NCBI GenBank assembly: GCA_023150475.1
Contig: JAKLKU010000001.1
Location: forward strand, 124,001-188,000
From: Planctomycetota bacterium
GTDB lineage: Bacteria > Planctomycetota > UBA1135 > GCA-002686595
Direction of reading: 5' to 3'
DNA: 64,000 nt
Part shown: piece by piece, positions 60,176 through 64,000 of the stretch
Numbering within the stretch: the first letter of the stretch is position 1
Layout of the letters: each line of letters opens with the position of its first letter
Notes under the pieces: generated by a model
Told to the model about the DNA's origin: nothing
Seen by the model: only the letters and a program-made list of their open reading frames with translations
The model's database searches: none
Program-made: the position numbers and the translations under genes

Positions 60176-61066
60176 GTGCGCGTGACCGCTCTGGTGCGCG
60201 ACGAACCGCCGCCCTACCACGCCGTCGTCTTCGACTGCGACTCGACGCTCTCCTCGATCGAGGGCATCGACGAACTCGCGCGAGCCGTGGCGAGCCACGC
60301 GGAAGCGGACGCGGTCGCGCCGAGTGCCTGCACCGACACGCCGGCGCATGCATCGAGACGCCCGCCAGGGCAGACACCGGAGCAAGTTCGTGGAACTGAG
60401 CTCGCGCACGCGATCGCCGAACTCACGCGACAGGCGATGGCCGGAGAGCTCGCGCTCGAAGCCGTCTACGCGCGCCGGCTCGAACTCCTGCGGCCCTCGC
60501 GCGCCGCGATCGCGGAAGTCGGCCGCCGCTACGTCGAGACCGCCGTGCCGCAAGCGCACGAACTGCTCGACGCGCTGCGCGCGCTCGGGAAACGCGTCGT
60601 GATCGTCTCGGGCGGCATCCGCCAGGCCGTCGACCTGCTCGCGCGCTCCTTGGGCTTCGCGCCGCGCGACGTCTTCGCCGTCGACGTGCGCCACGACGCC
60701 GCCGGCGCGTACGTCGGGTTCGACGAGCGCTCGCCGCTCGCGACGCACGCGGGCAAGGCAGTCGTGATCGCGCGGCTCGCCGCGGAGTGCGACCGACGCG
60801 GACTCGCCGTCGTCGGCGACGGGATCACCGACCTCGAAGGCGCGCACGCCGCGCGGCGCTTCGTCGCGTTCGGCGGCGTCGTGCGGCGCGAGAGCGTGTT
60901 CGCACGAGCGCGTGCGGCGACCCGCGCGCCGACGTTCGCCGCGCTGCTCGACTGGCTCTGCTCGGCGGAAGAGATCGCGGCGCTGCGCGCGAGCGGCGCA
61001 CACACGAAATTGCTCGACGTCCGTGACCGACTCGTCGGCGGCCGTCGCGAAGGAGACGACGCCTGA
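60176..61066 (+). CDS. serB: Phosphoserine phosphatase-like HAD hydrolase
   Basis: A 296-residue HAD enzyme. The nucleophile motif is VVFDCDSTLSSIEGIDEL with D20 and D22; motif II is VIVSGG and the metal motif VVGDGITDLEGA. These match SerB, which removes phosphate from phosphoserine. Residues ~42-75 form a low-complexity Pro/Ala insertion in the cap domain, unusual for the family. The GTG at 60176 is the likely start, with a GTG six bases later as alternative. It lies 24 bases after serA and overlaps the next gene by one base. Confidence 0.88.
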   Translation: MRVTALVRDEPPPYHAVVFDCDSTLSSIEGIDELARAVASHAEADAVAPSACTDTPAHASRRPPGQTPEQVRGTELAHAIAELTRQAMAGELALEAVYARRLELLRPSRAAIAEVGRRYVETAVPQAHELLDALRALGKRVVIVSGGIRQAVDLLARSLGFAPRDVFAVDVRHDAAGAYVGFDERSPLATHAGKAVVIARLAAECDRRGLAVVGDGITDLEGAHAARRFVAFGGVVRRESVFARARAATRAPTFAALLDWLCSAEEIAALRASGAHTKLLDVRDRLVGGRREGDDA

Positions 61067-62199
61067 TGCTCTGGATTCCCGGACCGACCGAAGTGCGCCC
61101 CGCGATCCTCGCCGAGTGCGCGAAACCGCAGATCAGTCACCGCGGCAAGGAGATGGACGCGCTTTCCGAGCGCATCGATCCCGGACTGCGCCTCGCGTTC
61201 GGTCTCGCGCCGTCGAGCACCGCGCGCGTCGCGGTGCACACGACGAGTGGCACGGGGCTCATGGAAGCCGCGCTGCACGGCGTCGGCGCGAAGACGCTGC
61301 ACCTCGTCAACGGCGCGTTCTCGAAGCGCTGGTACGACGTCGCGGTCGCGCTCGGCAAACGAGCGACGAAACTCGACGCGCCGCTCGGCTCGACCGTCGC
61401 GCCGGAACGTATCGCGCGCGCGCTCGCGGAGCACGGCCCGTTCGACGCGCTGTGCCTGACGGTCAACGAGACGGCGACCGGCGTGCGCACGCCGCTCGGC
61501 GACGTCGCAAGCGTCCTGCGCGCCGCGCCCGAGACGCTCTTCCTCGCCGACCTCGTGAGCTACTTCGGCGGCGCGCCGGTCGACTTCGACGTGCACGGCC
61601 TCGACTTCGCGTTCGCGAGCTCGCAGAAGGCGCTCGCTCTCCCGCCGGGCATCGCCATCTGTTGCGCGTCGGCGCGCTACGTCGAACGTGCGAGGGCGAT
61701 TCCGCGGCGCAGCTACTACCTCGATCCGCTGCGCATCCTCGACGGCCACGCCGAGCGTGCGACGCTCGCGACGCCGTGTTTGCCGCTCTACTTCGCGCTC
61801 GCCAAGCAACTCGAGGACATCGCCGCGGGCGCGCCCGCGGCGTCCGGCGGCGCGCTCGGAACCCTCTCGGGCGACGCCGCGCGCGGCGCGTGGCGCGAGC
61901 GCTTCGCGAAACACGCGCGGATGCACGCGCTGCTGGTCGCGTGGGCGCGTGGACGCGGGCTCGAGCTGCTGCCCGAAGAGCGTCTGCAGTCGCCGACCGT
62001 CTCGTGCGTGAAGCGCGGTCCGCTCGACGTCGAGAAGCTCTGCAAGGCGCTCGCGAAACGCGGCGAGACGATCTCGAACGGCTACGGCGACCTCAAGGGT
62101 CAGACGTTCCGCATCGGGCACATGGGCGACCACGACGAAGCAGGACTCGCGAAGCTGCTGCGGCTCGTCGACGAGCTCTGGCCGACGGTGCTCGCCTGA
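61066..62199 (+). CDS. Class V aminotransferase, probable phosphoserine aminotransferase
   Basis: A 377-residue PLP enzyme of fold type I. The Schiff-base lysine is K188 in SSQKALALPPG, with the PLP-pyridine Asp at D162. The sequence looks like the alanine-glyoxylate/serine-pyruvate branch rather than classic SerC. Its start overlaps the serB stop (TGATG), and with serA and serB it completes the phosphorylated serine pathway, so a SerC role is the best reading. If a true serC exists elsewhere, it may instead be a serine-glyoxylate type enzyme. Confidence 0.88.
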   Translation: MLWIPGPTEVRPAILAECAKPQISHRGKEMDALSERIDPGLRLAFGLAPSSTARVAVHTTSGTGLMEAALHGVGAKTLHLVNGAFSKRWYDVAVALGKRATKLDAPLGSTVAPERIARALAEHGPFDALCLTVNETATGVRTPLGDVASVLRAAPETLFLADLVSYFGGAPVDFDVHGLDFAFASSQKALALPPGIAICCASARYVERARAIPRRSYYLDPLRILDGHAERATLATPCLPLYFALAKQLEDIAAGAPAASGGALGTLSGDAARGAWRERFAKHARMHALLVAWARGRGLELLPEERLQSPTVSCVKRGPLDVEKLCKALAKRGETISNGYGDLKGQTFRIGHMGDHDEAGLAKLLRLVDELWPTVLA

Positions 62200-62220
62200 T
62201 CGAGCTCGCGTCTCAACGCT

Positions 62221-62280
62221 TGCGGGGGCTTGCGGGGGCTTGCGGGGGCCCGCGGGGGCCCGCGGAGGCTCGCGGGGGCT
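62221..62280. repeat. 10-bp tandem repeat, 6 copies
   Basis: Units of the form YGCGGGGGCY run from 62221 to 62280 in register, with a seventh degraded unit to 62290. The array begins 21 bases after the aminotransferase stop and occupies the junction with the convergent gene at 62336. Confidence 0.9.
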
Positions 62281-62335
62281 CGCGGAGTCGCTAGGCCCGC
62301 GCCTCGCCAGGCCCGCGACGCAACTCCGGCGTCGT

Positions 62336-64000
62336 TCAGCGTTCGAAGAGGCCTTCGCGCCGCGCGAGCTCGCGTGCGAGGCCACGGATGCGTTCCGGGC
62401 CCAAGTGGTGGAGCTCCTGCACGAGCACCCGCGTCGGGTCGAGCTCCGGCCACGCCTCCGGCGCCGCTTCGAGCTCTCGATCGAGCCACTCCAGAAGGTC
62501 CGCGAGCAGCCGCCGGTACGCCGACGCGTGAGGCGTCACGCCCTCCGCGCCGCTCTCGGTCGCGCCGAGCACGTCGGCGAGCGGCAGACGCGGATCGGGT
62601 GCGTCGCAGAGCGCGACGAGCTGGGCGCGATACTCGAGCCGTTCCGCGATCGCCTGCGGCGAGAAGAAGTGCCTCGCGAGGAACCCGAGCGCGCGCCCCC
62701 AGTGTTCGTGCAACGGGAAGAAGCGCGTGCGATCGCACAGGTGCCCTTCTTCGTGGATCGCAGTGACGAGCACGAGATCGTCGAGGTCGACGAGGCCGCG
62801 TTGGCGAGCGCCGGCTTCCGCGGCGGGACCACTTGCGCGAGCGGCGGCACGGTCGCGCAGCACGGCGAGCCGCACGCGTTCCGCTTCGCCGAGCAACACG
62901 TCGATCGACCGGCGCTCCGCACGGTAGAGCTCGCGCAGCGCCGGCGGAGCTTCGACCGCGAGCCCACGCACGGCGAGCGCGCGGGCCGCACGGTCGGTCG
63001 CTTCAGCGCCGCCGAAACGCGCTTCGAGCGCGAGCCACGCGTCGCGCTCGCGGCGCACGACGTCGACGTCGATCCAATAACCTTCGTGCAGCGCCGCGCC
63101 AGAGATCGACGCTCCGGCGCGCGCCGCGCGGCTCTTCAAGTCCGCCGTCTCGCACCACGCGAGCGTTCCGCGCCACGGCACGCCTAGGTGCGAGCCACGC
63201 GCGTCCTCGACGCAGAGGCGCGAGAGCAACGTGCCGTCCGGCGCTTCGCCGACCAGTTTGCCGAAGATGCCGAAGCGTCCGAGCGCCTCGAGCTCCGCGG
63301 CGAGTCCGCCGACCGGTGCGCCTGCGCGGCCGAGCCCCGCGCGCTCGTCGAGCTCCGAGAACCACGGTCCCGGATGCACCAACGAGCCGAACGCGCCGTA
63401 GGCGATCCGCGGCGAGGCCTCGAGCTCGTTCGCGAGCTTCGCGACGGCTTCCGGGTCGCGCAGACCGCGGTAACGCGCGAAGAGCGGCGCGGCGGAAGCG
63501 AGCAGACGTTCGAGCGTCGCCGGCGGCTCCCGTTCGGCCGCCGCGCGCCGCGGATCCGGCGCGAACAACGTCCGCAGTCCACGAACGAGGTCGATGCCGG
63601 CGGACGCGCGCTCGTCGAGCAGGAGCGCGGCGTCGACGTCGTGTTCGGTCAACGCGTTCGCGACCGAACGCGCCTCGCGGAACCAACCGGCGGCGAGCGT
63701 CGCGCGGCCGAGCTCGACGAGCTCGGTTTCGGTCGCCGTGCGCGTCGTGCCGGCGGCACGCGCGGCGCGCACGATCGCGGCGATGCGTTCGTCGCGCGGC
63801 AGACCGTCGTCGGCGAGCACGATCCGCGGCAGGTCGTCCACCCACTCGTCGACGCCGCGCGCGAATTGGCCGGCGGCGAAGCGCGCGACCCGCAGGAGCG
63901 GTCCGTCCACCGCGCTCTTCGCGCCGGCATCGCGCGCGCGCTCGAGCAACGCGAGCGCCAGCGCGAGCGGGTGACCACGATCCTCGAGCATCAGGACGGC
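62336..64000 (-). CDS. Uncharacterised large protein with an HEEGH metalloprotease-like motif, N-terminus outside the window
   Basis: At least 551 residues, counting from an ATG at 63991; the frame is still open to the window edge. I recognise no family. The N-terminal half has helical TPR-like character. The C-terminal half contains VTAIHEEGHLCDR at residues ~410-421, a zinc-binding HExxH pattern, and E453 in ERLEYRAQL lies 36 residues after the second His, where a gluzincin third ligand could sit. No signal peptide can be judged. It is convergent with the serine operon, separated by a repeat. Confidence 0.6.
   Translation of the reverse strand, partial: AVLMLEDRGHPLALALALLERARDAGAKSAVDGPLLRVARFAAGQFARGVDEWVDDLPRIVLADDGLPRDERIAAIVRAARAAGTTRTATETELVELGRATLAAGWFREARSVANALTEHDVDAALLLDERASAGIDLVRGLRTLFAPDPRRAAAEREPPATLERLLASAAPLFARYRGLRDPEAVAKLANELEASPRIAYGAFGSLVHPGPWFSELDERAGLGRAGAPVGGLAAELEALGRFGIFGKLVGEAPDGTLLSRLCVEDARGSHLGVPWRGTLAWCETADLKSRAARAGASISGAALHEGYWIDVDVVRRERDAWLALEARFGGAEATDRAARALAVRGLAVEAPPALRELYRAERRSIDVLLGEAERVRLAVLRDRAAARASGPAAEAGARQRGLVDLDDLVLVTAIHEEGHLCDRTRFFPLHEHWGRALGFLARHFFSPQAIAERLEYRAQLVALCDAPDPRLPLADVLGATESGAEGVTPHASAYRRLLADLLEWLDRELEAAPEAWPELDPTRVLVQELHHLGPERIRGLARELARREGLFER

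Overview
The window is very GC-rich chromosomal DNA from a Gram-negative-type bacterium, most likely a member of the Planctomycetota. The evidence is indirect. It has a Kdo transferase (LPS) and MurA (peptidoglycan). It also has families that planctomycetes use heavily: an ECF sigma factor fused to a membrane segment and carboxypeptidase-regulatory-like repeats, CxxC zinc-ribbon/one-TM proteins, a TPR protein with two RNA-polymerase alpha-CTD modules, a sulfatase-like lipoprotein, and large secreted propeller, beta-helix and HAF-repeat proteins. I see no phage, transposase, insertion sequence, CRISPR array, rRNA or replication origin. It reads as a housekeeping core with lineage-specific surface and regulatory genes between.

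Layout. 1-2.7 kb: the 3' part of a HEAT-repeat gene, a UbiA-family prenyltransferase and a type IV pilin-like protein. 2.9-11.6 kb (minus strand): metK (with an intrinsic terminator), waaA, secA, a response regulator, pyrD, lspA and a DksA-like zinc protein. 11.7-14.3 kb (plus): xerD, a membrane-anchored regulatory-like protein and a B3/B4 protein. 14.3-17 kb (minus): the sigma-factor fusion. 17-23.1 kb: uvrC and uvrB (minus) flanking a secreted propeller gene. 23.3-25.9 kb: two paralogous zinc-ribbon/TM proteins. 26.4-29.2 kb (minus): a membrane protein, a NIL-domain protein and gamma-glutamyltransferase. 29.5-32.6 kb: tRNA-Cys, a GT-C glycosyltransferase and tRNA-Leu. 32.7-41.7 kb: an MHS transporter, a beta-helix protein, pepA, ETF:quinone oxidoreductase, a sulfatase-like lipoprotein and a fused MoaD-MoaE. 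41.8-46.8 kb: a DUF6265-like protein, a gene broken by an in-frame TGA, ssb, a PilZ protein and a HAF-repeat protein. 47-55.7 kb (minus): murA, ffh, rpsP, an endonuclease-III-like protein, maf, rpmE, prfA and prmC. 55.8-64 kb: a HIT protein, the TPR/alpha-CTD protein, ruvA, a serA-serB-aminotransferase operon and a large protein with an HEEGH motif that runs off the window.

Genes that work together: serA, serB and the class V aminotransferase form a complete serine pathway. prfA and prmC pair a release factor with its methyltransferase. uvrB and uvrC serve excision repair. secA, ffh and lspA serve export and lipoprotein maturation. rpsP, rpmE and ffh serve translation and targeting.

Most unusual points: (i) an endonuclease III fold that keeps its Fe-S cysteines but lacks both catalytic residues and carries a ~220-residue Lys/Ala-rich tail; (ii) short tandem-repeat arrays with unrelated units placed just after stop codons, at most spacious convergent gene junctions; (iii) a possible small RNA between a secreted-protein gene and uvrB; (iv) the membrane-anchored sigma factor and the double alpha-CTD protein as candidate lineage-specific transcription regulators.
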